Assembly: GCA_027493625.1 (NCBI GenBank)
Contig: JAOSKM010000003.1
Span: 186,001-250,000 of the forward strand
Source: Planctomycetota bacterium
GTDB taxonomy: Bacteria > Planctomycetota > UBA8742 > UBA2392
Direction of reading: 5' to 3'
Length of the DNA stretch: 64,000 bases
In this document: one piece after another, positions 17,483 through 25,068 of the stretch
How positions within the stretch are numbered: position 1 is the first letter of the stretch
How the letters are laid out: every line of letters starts with the position of its first letter
The notes under the pieces: model-generated
Databases searched by the model: none
What the model was told of the DNA's origin: nothing
Seen by the model: only the letters and a program-made list of their open reading frames with translations
Translations under genes and position numbers: made by a program

Positions 17483-18268
17483 ATGCCCAAACGCACGACG
17501 ATCCGCGATATCCGCAACAAGGCCAGCGATGGCCAGAAGATCAGCATGGTCACAGCCTACGACGCCTTCAGCGCCCGGCTGGTAGAGCAGGCCGGCATCG
17601 ACATCGCGCTCGTGGGCGACAGCGTCGGCACCACCCTGCAAGGCCGCAACGACACGCTGGGCGTCAGCATGCAGGACATGCTTTACCACACCGAGATTGT
17701 CGCCCGCAGCACCGAGCGCGTGCTGGTGATCGGCGACATGCCCTTCGGCAGCTACCAGGTGAATGAAGACCAGGCCATGCAGAACGCCGTGGCGTTCCTG
17801 AAGGCCGGCGCCAACGCGGTCAAGCTGGAAGGCGGCGCCAGCGTCATGCCCGTGATCGAGCGCATGTGCGAGGCCGGCATCCCGGTGATGGGCCACCTCG
17901 GCTTCACGCCGCAGAGCACCAACATCACCAGCGGCCCGCGCGTGAACAAGTCGCGCGACGAGCTGATGGAAGACGCCGAGAGCCTGGCCGACGCCGGCGT
18001 TTTCGCGCTGGTGCTGGAGATGGTGCCCGGCAAAATCGCGCAGGAAATCACGCAGGCAATCAAGGTGCCCACCATCGGCATCGGCGCAGGGCCCCACACC
18101 AGCGGACAGGTGCTGGTGTTCCATGACATGCTGGGCTTCAGCCCGGACTTCAGCCCCAGGTTCCTGAAGCGCTACTTCAACTTCCACCAGCAGGCGCTGG
18201 ACGCGCTGAAGCAGTACAAACAAGAAGTCGAGGGCGGCCAGTACCCCGGCGAAGAGCACAGCTACTAA
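17483..18268 (+). CDS. panB: 3-methyl-2-oxobutanoate hydroxymethyltransferase
   Basis: The 261-aa product has the full PanB pattern: MVTAYDAFSARLVEQAGID, GDSVGTTLQGRNDTLGVSMQ, GDMPFGSYQ, VKLEGG, GIPVMGHLGFTPQS and IGAGPHTSGQVLVFHDMLG. It transfers a hydroxymethyl group from 5,10-methylene-THF to 3-methyl-2-oxobutanoate in pantothenate and CoA synthesis. Its length is normal. ATG 17483 was chosen because GAGGA precedes it by 6 bases and the MPKRTTIRDI start is typical of the family. A -10-like TAGCAT lies at 17455. panC and panD are not in the window. Confidence 0.95.
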   Translation: MPKRTTIRDIRNKASDGQKISMVTAYDAFSARLVEQAGIDIALVGDSVGTTLQGRNDTLGVSMQDMLYHTEIVARSTERVLVIGDMPFGSYQVNEDQAMQNAVAFLKAGANAVKLEGGASVMPVIERMCEAGIPVMGHLGFTPQSTNITSGPRVNKSRDELMEDAESLADAGVFALVLEMVPGKIAQEITQAIKVPTIGIGAGPHTSGQVLVFHDMLGFSPDFSPRFLKRYFNFHQQALDALKQYKQEVEGGQYPGEEHSY

Positions 18269-18401
18269 CCCGTACGCTGCCGGGGCCACATTTGCAGGTG
18301 GCGCGGACATTCCTGCCCGCGCCCGTTTTTTGCCGGAATCGGCCGTGGATGTCGCGGCTCGGGTTATCATGGAAGCGGATTTCCGTACCAGGAGCCGCGC
18401 C

Positions 18402-18797
18402 ATGAACCCCGTGCCCTATGGAAGCGTGCCGCTGCGAACGGACGAAGACGTGAGCGCGCTGCAGCGCATCGTGCGCGCCCAGCACCGCGTCATCACGGAG
18501 TTGAAAGACCTCGCGCGCAGGCTGAACGCCAAGTACGAGTCCGAGCAAAAGCGCATGCGCCAGTTCCAGGAGGCGATCGTGCTGGCCAACGCGCAGGCGC
18601 GCAACCTGCTGTTCCAGAACGAAGAGATGCGCCAGCGCCTGCAGCAGATCGAGTCGCACGGAGTTGAGCAGCGCCACCTGCACGTGGTGCAACTGCGCCA
18701 GCCGCCGGAGGGGGTGGCCATCACCTGGGTGGGCATGGCGGCGATCGTGGGCATGTTCCTGATGCTGCTGTACGCCGTGGCCGCTACGCTGGCGTGA
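18402..18797 (+). CDS. Tail-anchored coiled-coil protein
   Basis: The 131-aa product starts at ATG 18402 (AGGAG upstream). It is a long amphipathic coiled coil (about residues 18-90) followed by one C-terminal membrane helix (GMAAIVGMFLMLLYAVAATLA). This topology is that of a tail-anchored cytosolic protein. Function is unknown. Confidence 0.7.
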   Translation: MNPVPYGSVPLRTDEDVSALQRIVRAQHRVITELKDLARRLNAKYESEQKRMRQFQEAIVLANAQARNLLFQNEEMRQRLQQIESHGVEQRHLHVVQLRQPPEGVAITWVGMAAIVGMFLMLLYAVAATLA

Positions 18798-18867
18798 ACC
18801 GCGAGCGCCCTGCCGGCTCCTGATTTTTGGATTCCCATAATCGAGCCGTTGTTGCAGACTTTGCGAC

Positions 18868-19920
18868 ATGCAACCCACCCGCACCTATCATGACGATGCC
18901 CGCAAGTTCCAGAAAGCGTACCGCGACGCCGCGCTGGCGTTCGGCATCATCCTGGGCCTAAACACCGTGGTGATGCTCGGCCTGGGCGTGATCCAGCTGC
19001 GCTCGCCGATGGCCGAGTTCGGCCCGCCGGGCGTGCTGCTGGGCATGGGGGCGGCGCTGGCCGGGGTCACCATCGGCATCACCGCCGCCATCGCGCGCCG
19101 GCAGCGCTGGGGCGCGATCGTCGGGATGGTGGTGATGGTCCTCGTCGCGCTGGGCGCCGTGGTCAACTGGGTGAGCGAGGCAGCGGAATCGGGCAAAGGG
19201 CCGCCCAGCCCGGTGTGCGGCATCATTTTCTTTGCGATTGCATTCGTCCTGCTGGCGCGTGCGATCGGCGCCAGGGACCTGTCCCAGTCGTGGGCGCCGC
19301 AGCCCTACCCGTCACCGGAAGCATCGGCTTACAACCCCTACGGCCTGAGCGCGCCGCCCCCAGCGACGCCGCGCACGCTGGGCACGGTCGGGGCGGCTCT
19401 GCTGATTGTCGGCGGTCTGCTGGTGGTCGGCGGCGCCGGCGCGGCCGTCGCGAGTTTCGTGGCCGAAACCACCGTCAGCGAAGGCGCCTGGCAGACGGTG
19501 CGTGACCCGGAGCTGGGGGTGACAGTTGAAATGCCCGGCGAGCCGGTCCGCAAGCAGTTGCCGTCAAGCGCGGAGGCGCCCTACGAGGTCAGCTACACGC
19601 TGGACCGTCACCAGTACATGGTGGAGATGAGCTGCACGCGCCTGGCCCCGGACTGGTTCTTCGAGGAAGCGGAGTTCCGCAACCAGCTCGAGACGCAATA
19701 CGACTCACAGTACGTGAGTTCGAGGTCCGGCAGCACCGTGAACGTCAACGGCATCAGCATCTACCGCGTGACCTTCCAGCTGACCGACGGCAGCCGCGCC
19801 GTCGTGCAGGGTTTCTTCGACGGCCGCGACGCCGTGATCATCAGCGTCTCCGAAACCGAGGCCGTGGACGGTGCCGTATCCAGACGCGTGCTGGACAGCA
19901 TACGCCGCGAGAATCCCTGA
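18868..19920 (+). CDS. Multi-TM protein with C-terminal extracytoplasmic domain
   Basis: The 350-aa product has about four membrane helices in the first 135 residues. A Pro/Ala-rich linker (residues 145-170), a fifth helix (TVGAALLIVGGLLVVGGAGAA) and a 150-residue C-terminal domain follow. That domain begins VRDPELGVTVEMPGEPV and has alternating beta strands. Such domains occur in Planctomycetes as lipid- or peptide-binding modules, but I do not recognise this one. It is the last gene before the 20-kb regulator cluster. Confidence 0.65.
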   Translation: MQPTRTYHDDARKFQKAYRDAALAFGIILGLNTVVMLGLGVIQLRSPMAEFGPPGVLLGMGAALAGVTIGITAAIARRQRWGAIVGMVVMVLVALGAVVNWVSEAAESGKGPPSPVCGIIFFAIAFVLLARAIGARDLSQSWAPQPYPSPEASAYNPYGLSAPPPATPRTLGTVGAALLIVGGLLVVGGAGAAVASFVAETTVSEGAWQTVRDPELGVTVEMPGEPVRKQLPSSAEAPYEVSYTLDRHQYMVEMSCTRLAPDWFFEEAEFRNQLETQYDSQYVSSRSGSTVNVNGISIYRVTFQLTDGSRAVVQGFFDGRDAVIISVSETEAVDGAVSRRVLDSIRRENP

Positions 19921-20055
19921 CGCGAACAGCAGCGCTGGCAGATAGCAGGCAACCCGGCACGGCCGTGGCAAGCCGGGCGGGAAATTTCTGCCGGGTGCCC
20001 GGATTTTGTCGCACGGCTCGCTATATTCCCTTTTGTTCGATTTCGGGAGTATGCC

Positions 20056-20220
20056 ATGCCGTCGCTGAAGATTGAGAACCGCCTGCTGGCTGCCGTGGGC
20101 GAGGTGCGCTGCCGCTGCGGGGCCCTCATGTTCAAAGCCTGCGGGCCTGTGTGTCTGGAAATGAAGTGCCGGCGTTGCGGGACGCTGTGGCGATTCGCCA
20201 CCGCCGGGATGTGTCAGTAA
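20056..20220 (+). CDS. Com-like zinc finger protein, 54 aa
   Basis: The 54-aa frame begins at ATG 20056 (GGGAG upstream; the ATG at 20051 gives only five codons). Its body has Cys18, Cys20, Cys28, Cys32, Cys37 and Cys40 (VRCRCGALMFKACGP, KCRRCGTLWRF). The spacing and the LMFKA and CRRCGT segments resemble phage Mu Com, a zinc-binding translational regulator of mom. A TATATT -10-like element lies near 20021. It is directly upstream of a sigma-like gene, so a phage-derived regulatory pair is inferred. Confidence 0.6.
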   Translation: MPSLKIENRLLAAVGEVRCRCGALMFKACGPVCLEMKCRRCGTLWRFATAGMCQ

Positions 20221-20289
20221 ATCTTACATTTTTAATACAGGAGGCCGGAACCTCGCGAAGGTCGGAGCCCGCACACGAAGGAAGCTCCG

Positions 20290-20661
20290 ATGTTGCCCAG
20301 GATCAGCTGCAACCAGTGCCCCCTGAAACCACGCTGCCAGGCGCCCTGCCCGGCCATTGAGCAGCAGCTGCCCGCTCCGGATCGCGGCGTGCTGCACGCC
20401 CTGCGCCGCAAGGGCGGCTTCCGCGCGGCGCGGCGCATCAAACAGCGCATGCGCGAAACGCGCATCATGCTGGAGCACCGCGACCAGCTGAAAGGCCTGC
20501 AGCGCGTGGTGTTCGACCTCACCTACAACGAGGGGCTGGGCCAGCGCGAGATTGCCCAGCGCCTCGGCATCCACCGCCGCACGGTAGGCAGCGCCCTGGA
20601 GGCCGCGCGCCGCAGGCTGGGCCGTTACGCCACGCAGGACAACCGGCCGCGGCGCCGCTAG
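20290..20661 (+). CDS. Sigma-like HTH protein with Cys-rich N-terminus
   Basis: The 123-aa product has a Cys cluster at its start (CNQCPLKPRCQAPC; Cys7, 10, 16, 20), a likely metal or Fe-S site. A basic helix follows, and then a sigma region 4-like helix-turn-helix (GLGQREIAQRLGIHRRTVGSALEAARRRL). It would bind DNA and regulate transcription, possibly in response to metal or redox state. AAGGAAG precedes the ATG. It follows the Com-like gene by 69 bp. Phage regulators with Cys-rich plus sigma-4-like layout are known, but this one is not assignable to a family. Confidence 0.6.
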   Translation: MLPRISCNQCPLKPRCQAPCPAIEQQLPAPDRGVLHALRRKGGFRAARRIKQRMRETRIMLEHRDQLKGLQRVVFDLTYNEGLGQREIAQRLGIHRRTVGSALEAARRRLGRYATQDNRPRRR

Positions 20662-20670
20662 ACTCGCGGC

Positions 20671-21138
20671 ATGGACTACGATGCCGCTCTGCGCCAGGCG
20701 ACCCTGAACCTTGCCATCCTGCAGTTCGCGCTGGTGAACGGGGTGGTGATCTTCATGGGCGTGGCGCTGGCGATCGGGCCGATCTCGCCGGAAGCCGAGG
20801 GTCTCGACGTCCTGCGCTGGGTGGTGCTGGGCCTTCCGCTGATCGAGTTGCCGGCCGCGGCGCAAGTCTACGGCCTGCTGGGCCGGCGCATCCGCGACGG
20901 CGAGGGCTGGCAGGCGCGGCTGGCGGCCCTGCGTTCGCGCACCATCGTGGTGGCGGCGATGCTGGAGGCGCCGGCGCTGCTGGCGGGCATCGTGACGCTG
21001 CTGCTGGGCTTCAGCTGGCACGTGATCCCGGCGCTGGCGCTGTTCGCGGCCGGCCTGGCGCTGATCGCGCCCACGCCGCGCCGCGTCGTGCAGCAGGTGG
21101 GCCGCGAGGACGGCCGCATACCCGACCAGTATTCGTAG
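20671..21138 (+). CDS. Four-TM membrane protein
   Basis: The 155-aa product has four membrane helices (LAILQFALVNGVVIFMGVAL, WVVLGLPLIELPAAAQVYG, VVAAMLEAPALLAGIVTLLL, VIPALALFAAGLALIAPT) and short polar termini. TAGACT-N6-ATG stands where a ribosome site would be, suggesting leaderless translation. Function is unknown. Confidence 0.65.
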   Translation: MDYDAALRQATLNLAILQFALVNGVVIFMGVALAIGPISPEAEGLDVLRWVVLGLPLIELPAAAQVYGLLGRRIRDGEGWQARLAALRSRTIVVAAMLEAPALLAGIVTLLLGFSWHVIPALALFAAGLALIAPTPRRVVQQVGREDGRIPDQYS

Positions 21139-21170
21139 CGGGTCGGCCGCGGCGTGTTTAGCATCTGGGT

Positions 21171-21365
21171 ATGTGGCCGGCGATCACGATTGAAAGCGTG
21201 GTGATCCTGAGCGTGGCGTTCGTGCTGTTCGCGGCGTTCGGTCTGTACTTCGCGTTGTGGAAGGCCTGGAAAAAGATCGACTCGCTGGAAGAACGCATCG
21301 AGAAGCTGGAGAAGCGCAGCGTGCCCGGTTCGTACCTCGATGCCAACGGAGAGAACCATGAGTGA
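21171..21365 (+). CDS. Small membrane-anchored coiled-coil protein
   Basis: The 64-aa product has an N-terminal membrane helix (ITIESVVILSVAFVLFAAFG) followed by a short coiled coil (IDSLEERIEKLEKRS). TAGCAT-N6-ATG precedes it with no Shine-Dalgarno. The stop codon overlaps the ATG of the next gene by 8 bases (ATGAGTGA), so the two are coupled. Function is unknown. Confidence 0.65.
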   Translation: MWPAITIESVVILSVAFVLFAAFGLYFALWKAWKKIDSLEERIEKLEKRSVPGSYLDANGENHE

Positions 21366-21687
21366 AGTAGTGATCGCGATGTACCGGCCCTGGGACCACG
21401 CGAACGAAGAGGCGCTCAAGGAGCTGATCCGCCAGCACAACACCACGCTGCGGGTGGAACAGCTGATCACCGAGCGCCCGGCGCTGCTGCTGCAGGGCGA
21501 AGACGGCACCTACCTCGAGATTTTCGAATGGTTGCCCGGCGCGGCCAAGAAGGCCCACGACCACCCGGCGATCAAGAAGATCTGGAAGCGCATGGAAGAG
21601 CTGTGCGAGTTCGCGCCGCTGATCAGCCTGCCAGAGGCCGAGAAAACCTTCCCCCACTTCAAGCCGGTCGACGGCGTAGTGACGTAG
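21358..21687 (+). CDS. ABM-like dimeric alpha-beta barrel protein
   Basis: The 109-aa product begins at ATG 21358 inside the previous gene. The pattern VVIAMYRPWDHANEEALKEL, VEQLITERPALLLQGEDGTY and LEIFEWLPGAAKKAHDHPAI fits the ferredoxin-like fold of small antibiotic-biosynthesis-monooxygenase-type barrels. Such proteins often bind small molecules and have no catalytic residues. It is translationally coupled to the membrane-coiled-coil gene. Function is unknown. Confidence 0.6.
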   Translation: MSEVVIAMYRPWDHANEEALKELIRQHNTTLRVEQLITERPALLLQGEDGTYLEIFEWLPGAAKKAHDHPAIKKIWKRMEELCEFAPLISLPEAEKTFPHFKPVDGVVT

Positions 21688-21897
21688 CATCTGCGTAGCG
21701 CCGATGTCGTGCCAAGGCGCCTGCGGCGCGTGCCGTTCTGTGGCTCACCGGGGCCGGACGCGCCTCTGCTGCGACCGATGTTTGATACCCAAACAAAACA
21801 CACCGGCAAACATGCCTGCCTCCCTGGCGTTGTGGAATCGAATGACTCGCCCGCGGGTTCTCAACTAGTTCGGATAAAGTTTCCAACCGGAGGCACC

Positions 21898-22548
21898 ATG
21901 GAGTCTGCTCCCTCGTTCAAAGCACCACGGCCTGCACTGTTGCGCATCTGGCACTGGCTGAATGCGCTGGCAATGACCGGGATCCTGGGGACGGTGCTGC
22001 TGCGCAAGACGTTTCTGAGCTGGCGCACCAACGCCCAGGTGATCGAGAACGAGGTGCGCGAACTGGGTGGCGCGATTTCCGCGGACCAGGCGGCCGGCAT
22101 CGCCAAGACAATCCGCGCGCCGATGTGGGAATGGCACTACATCTTCGGTTTCGCGCTGATCGGGCTGCTGGCGTTCCGCATCGTGATTGCCCTGCTGGAC
22201 CGCTCGCAGTTGCCGGTGCTGAAGGCGTGGAAAGCGTTTCAACAATTCCGCCGTCTGCCCGGCGCCCACAAGGCGGCCGGCGCGCATCATCTGATGGTCC
22301 ACGTCGGCTACGTTGTGTTCTACGTGATGCTGCTGTTGATGAGCATCTCCGGTACGGTGATGTACTTTGCCGAACCGCTGGGTGTGGCCAAGGAAACGGT
22401 CGACAACATCAAGGGCAACCACGAGCTGCTGATGTGGTTCTTCGTCGTGTTTGTGCCGGCCCACCTGTTTGGCGTGGTGGCCGCGGAACTGCGCGGAGAT
22501 CGCGGCCTGGTGTCCGACATGATCCACGGCGGCGAGCCGCGCGGGTAG
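21898..22548 (+). CDS. Cytochrome b561-like diheme membrane protein
   Basis: The 216-aa product starts at ATG 21898 after GGAGG. It has four to five membrane helices with candidate heme-ligating His in LLRIWHWLNALAM, MWEWHYIFGF, HHLMVHVGYVVF and FVPAHLFGVVA, the pattern of bacterial b561/Ni-Fe-hydrogenase b-type cytochromes. A large loop between the first two helices (residues 35-75) is polar. It would transfer electrons across the membrane between a quinol and a periplasmic acceptor. No partner is adjacent. The long frame upstream of 21898 is not coding. Confidence 0.8.
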   Translation: MESAPSFKAPRPALLRIWHWLNALAMTGILGTVLLRKTFLSWRTNAQVIENEVRELGGAISADQAAGIAKTIRAPMWEWHYIFGFALIGLLAFRIVIALLDRSQLPVLKAWKAFQQFRRLPGAHKAAGAHHLMVHVGYVVFYVMLLLMSISGTVMYFAEPLGVAKETVDNIKGNHELLMWFFVVFVPAHLFGVVAAELRGDRGLVSDMIHGGEPRG

Positions 22549-22552
22549 ACAA

Positions 22553-22604
22553 CCGGGGTCGGGCCCTTGCGATGGACAAGCGGGCCCGACCCCGGCTTTT
22601 TTTG
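22553..22604 (+). terminator. Rho-independent terminator after cytochrome b561-like gene
   Basis: A 14-bp GC-rich stem (22553-22566 with 22582-22595) and a 15-nt loop are followed by a run of T beginning at 22597. It separates the cytochrome gene from the phospholipid operon. Confidence 0.85.
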
Positions 22605-22613
22605 TTTGCTTTA

Positions 22614-22655
22614 TATAATGGCGTTATGTATTCTCCTGCCGGAGGCAACACATGA
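22614..22655 (+). promoter_or_regulatory. TATAAT promoter and nine-codon leader ORF of phospholipid operon
   Basis: A consensus TATAAT (22614-22619) is followed after six bases by ATG 22626. That frame encodes MYSPAGGNT and stops at TGA 22653, overlapping the ATG of the CDP-alcohol phosphotransferase gene (ATGA at 22652). The leader ORF thus would be leaderless and translationally coupled to the operon. The ribosome site GGAGG for the operon lies inside the leader ORF. Confidence 0.5.
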
Positions 22656-23308
22656 CGGCACAGGCACTTGATCGACGTCCTATCGCCGCCCGCAACCTGG
22701 GCGCATCCCGGGCCCTGGCCTCCGCGCTGGCACGGGCGGGCGTCACACCCAACCAGATTTCACTGGCGGGCATGCTGTCCGGCGTGGCATCGGGCTTCGC
22801 TCTCGGGCTTACACCCTTGGCGCCGGGTGGGTGGTGGCGCGTGCTGTTCGTCTGCGCCGCGGCGCTGATCCTGCTGCGCCTCTTGTGCAACATGCTGGAC
22901 GGCATGGTGGCCGTGGCGCGCGGCAGCTGCTCGCCACTTGGCGAGCTCTACAACGAAATCCCCGACCGCGTCTCCGACACCGCCACGCTGGTCGGCCTCG
23001 GCTTCGCGCTGGGAGGCCTGCCGCTGCTCGGCTTCGCCGCCGCGCTGCTTGCCATGTTCACGGCCTACATCCGCGCCATGGGCAAGGCGGCCGGCGGTCC
23101 CCAGCAATTCTGCGGCCCCATGTCGAAGCCGCAACGCATGTTCACGGCCGCAGCAGCGGCCCTGTTCTGCGCGCTGGCACCGGCCGCCTGGCAGCCCGAA
23201 CTCGGCGTGCCGGCGCTGGCGCTGCTGCTGGTGTGCGCGGGCGCCGCGCTGGCCTGCCTGCGCCGGCTGTCCCGCGTGGCGAGTGCACTGAAAGGAGCAC
23301 GGCCGTGA
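22652..23308 (+). CDS. CDP-alcohol phosphatidyltransferase family protein
   Basis: The 218-aa membrane protein has the family signature in the form LDGMVAVARGSCSPLGELYNEIPDRVSD (shortened here to key parts: DG, R, G, NE, D, D). The variant with Asn-Glu before the last two Asp is seen in a YnbA/YnjF-like subgroup. It would join a CDP-activated lipid to an alcohol. The operon contains CdsA, which makes CDP-diacylglycerol, and an acyltransferase, so a head-group transfer role fits. Five to six membrane helices. The GTG of cdsA overlaps its stop codon (GTGA). Confidence 0.85.
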   Translation: MTAQALDRRPIAARNLGASRALASALARAGVTPNQISLAGMLSGVASGFALGLTPLAPGGWWRVLFVCAAALILLRLLCNMLDGMVAVARGSCSPLGELYNEIPDRVSDTATLVGLGFALGGLPLLGFAAALLAMFTAYIRAMGKAAGGPQQFCGPMSKPQRMFTAAAAALFCALAPAAWQPELGVPALALLLVCAGAALACLRRLSRVASALKGARP

Positions 23309-24306
23309 ACACCATCGAGCGTTTGTTTGGCTGGCGCCACGCCCTGGACCACCCGGTCAGCCTCGGCGTCACCGTCAGCGTGGGTGCACTGCTGCTGCTG
23401 GCGCCGTTGCTGATCGCGCTGGTGAACCGGCTGGCGCGGCCCGAAGAGCGCCTGCGCCGCGAGCTTTGGCAGCGTTACGCCTCGTGGCTGCTGATCGCAC
23501 CGGCCGTGATGCTGCCGGTGCTGGCGGGCGCAGCCTGGACGGTCCTGGCCGTCACGGCCCTCAGCCTGGCCTGCTACGCGGAGTACGCGCGCGCCACTGG
23601 CTTGTTCCGCGAGAAGCTGCTGAGCGCGCTGGTGGTGGGCGGCATCCTGGCGCTGAACTTCGCGGCGCTGGATCACTGGTACGCGCTTTTCGCGGCGCTG
23701 GTGCCGCTGTGGGCGGGGCTGCTGGTGGTGGCGGGCATCCTGCGCGACCGCCCCCAGGGATACATCCAGCGGGTGGCGCTGGCGCTGCTGGGCTTCATGC
23801 TGTTCGGCGCGGCGCTGGCGCACCTGAGCCTGTTCGCCAACGACGCCAACTACCGGCCCATGCTGCTGATGCTGCTGCTCTGTGTGCAGTTGAACGACGT
23901 GTTCGCCTTCTGCGTGGGCAAAACGTTCGGGCGCCGCAAGCTGGCGCCCAACACCAGCCCGGGCAAGACGCTTGCGGGCGGCCTGGGCGCGCTGCTGCTG
24001 ACCACGCTGCTGGCGGTTGCGCTGGGGCGGCTGGTGTTCGCGGGCACGGCGCTGGAATCATGGCCGCTGCTGGTGCTGATGGGCGTCATGATCAGCGTGC
24101 TGGGGCAACTGGGCGACCTGACGCTTTCCTCGATCAAGCGCGACCTGGGCATCAAGGACATGGGCGCGTTGCTGCCCGGGCATGGCGGCGTGCTGGATCG
24201 CTTCAACAGCGTGCTGCTGGCGGCGCCGGCGCTGTTTCATCTTGCGCATTACCTGCTGCCCGCTGTCGGTCACGGGCAGGCTGCACGCATCATCACGGGA
24301 GGTTGA
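23305..24306 (+). CDS. cdsA: Phosphatidate cytidylyltransferase
   Basis: The 333-aa product starts at GTG 23305, four bases inside the previous gene. It has about eight membrane helices and the CdsA C-terminal signature: SPGKTLAGG, GDLTLSSIKRDLGIKDMGALLPGHGGVLDRFNS. It converts phosphatidic acid and CTP to CDP-diacylglycerol in the inner membrane. Its operon partners on both sides are lipid enzymes. The stop codon is followed at once by the ATG of the acyltransferase. Confidence 0.92.
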   Translation: MNTIERLFGWRHALDHPVSLGVTVSVGALLLLAPLLIALVNRLARPEERLRRELWQRYASWLLIAPAVMLPVLAGAAWTVLAVTALSLACYAEYARATGLFREKLLSALVVGGILALNFAALDHWYALFAALVPLWAGLLVVAGILRDRPQGYIQRVALALLGFMLFGAALAHLSLFANDANYRPMLLMLLLCVQLNDVFAFCVGKTFGRRKLAPNTSPGKTLAGGLGALLLTTLLAVALGRLVFAGTALESWPLLVLMGVMISVLGQLGDLTLSSIKRDLGIKDMGALLPGHGGVLDRFNSVLLAAPALFHLAHYLLPAVGHGQAARIITGG

Positions 24307-25068
24307 ATGCGCGCCTGGCACTACACACCCGCGGCGGATTTCGGCCTGGCGCCGGGCGAGCGCGTGAAATGCGTGCGGCGCGAGGCGGGGCTGGTCGCCT
24401 CGCTGTTGCTGCGGCTGTTCTGGGCGCTGGTGCGGCTGTACTTGCGGGTCTGGCACCGCATCCGCGTGCAGGGGCTTGAGAAGCTGCCGCGCGAGACGCC
24501 CTTCGTGCTGGTCGCCAACCACACCAGCCACCTGGACGCCCTGGTACTGGGCGCCTTCCTGCCGTCGCGTCTGCGTGACCGGGTGTACCCCATCTCGGCC
24601 GGCGACACTTTCTTCGCGAAACGCAGCGTTGGCTGGTTCGCGGCCCTGTGCCTGAACGCGCTGCCGCTGTGGCGCCGCAAGACCTGCGCCCGCGCGTTGA
24701 GCGAGTTGCGAGAGCGGCTGGCCGCCGGCCGCTGCGGCTACATCCTGTTCCCCGAGGGCACGCGCGCCCGCGACGGTGCGCTGGCCGAGTTCAAGCCGGG
24801 GCTGGGCATGCTGGTGGCCGGCACGTCCACGCCCGTGATTCCCTGCCACATCGAGGGCGCATACGACGCCTGGCCGCCCGGCAAGCAGCTGCCGCGGCCT
24901 CGCAGGCTGACGCTGCGCGTCGGGAACGCTCTCGCGTTCAACGGGCTGCCGGACGAACGCGCGGGCTGGGAAGCCGCCGCGGTCGAGGCGCACCACAGTG
25001 TGCAGAAGCTTGCCCAGCGGGTTACTTGCGGCGGGTTTCCCGGGGCTCGGTCACCCTCACGCTTGTGA
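24307..25068 (+). CDS. 1-acyl-glycerol-3-phosphate acyltransferase-like protein
   Basis: The 253-aa product has the PlsC family motifs: NHTSHLDALV (catalytic HX4D), a FFAKRSVGWF region, FPEGTRARDG, and VIPCHIEGAYDAWPPGK. One membrane-associated hydrophobic segment lies near residues 30-50. It would acylate lysophosphatidic acid or a related lipid, feeding CdsA. Its last 47 bases overlap the 3' end of the convergent zinc-ribbon gene at 25022. Confidence 0.85.
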   Translation: MRAWHYTPAADFGLAPGERVKCVRREAGLVASLLLRLFWALVRLYLRVWHRIRVQGLEKLPRETPFVLVANHTSHLDALVLGAFLPSRLRDRVYPISAGDTFFAKRSVGWFAALCLNALPLWRRKTCARALSELRERLAAGRCGYILFPEGTRARDGALAEFKPGLGMLVAGTSTPVIPCHIEGAYDAWPPGKQLPRPRRLTLRVGNALAFNGLPDERAGWEAAAVEAHHSVQKLAQRVTCGGFPGARSPSRL

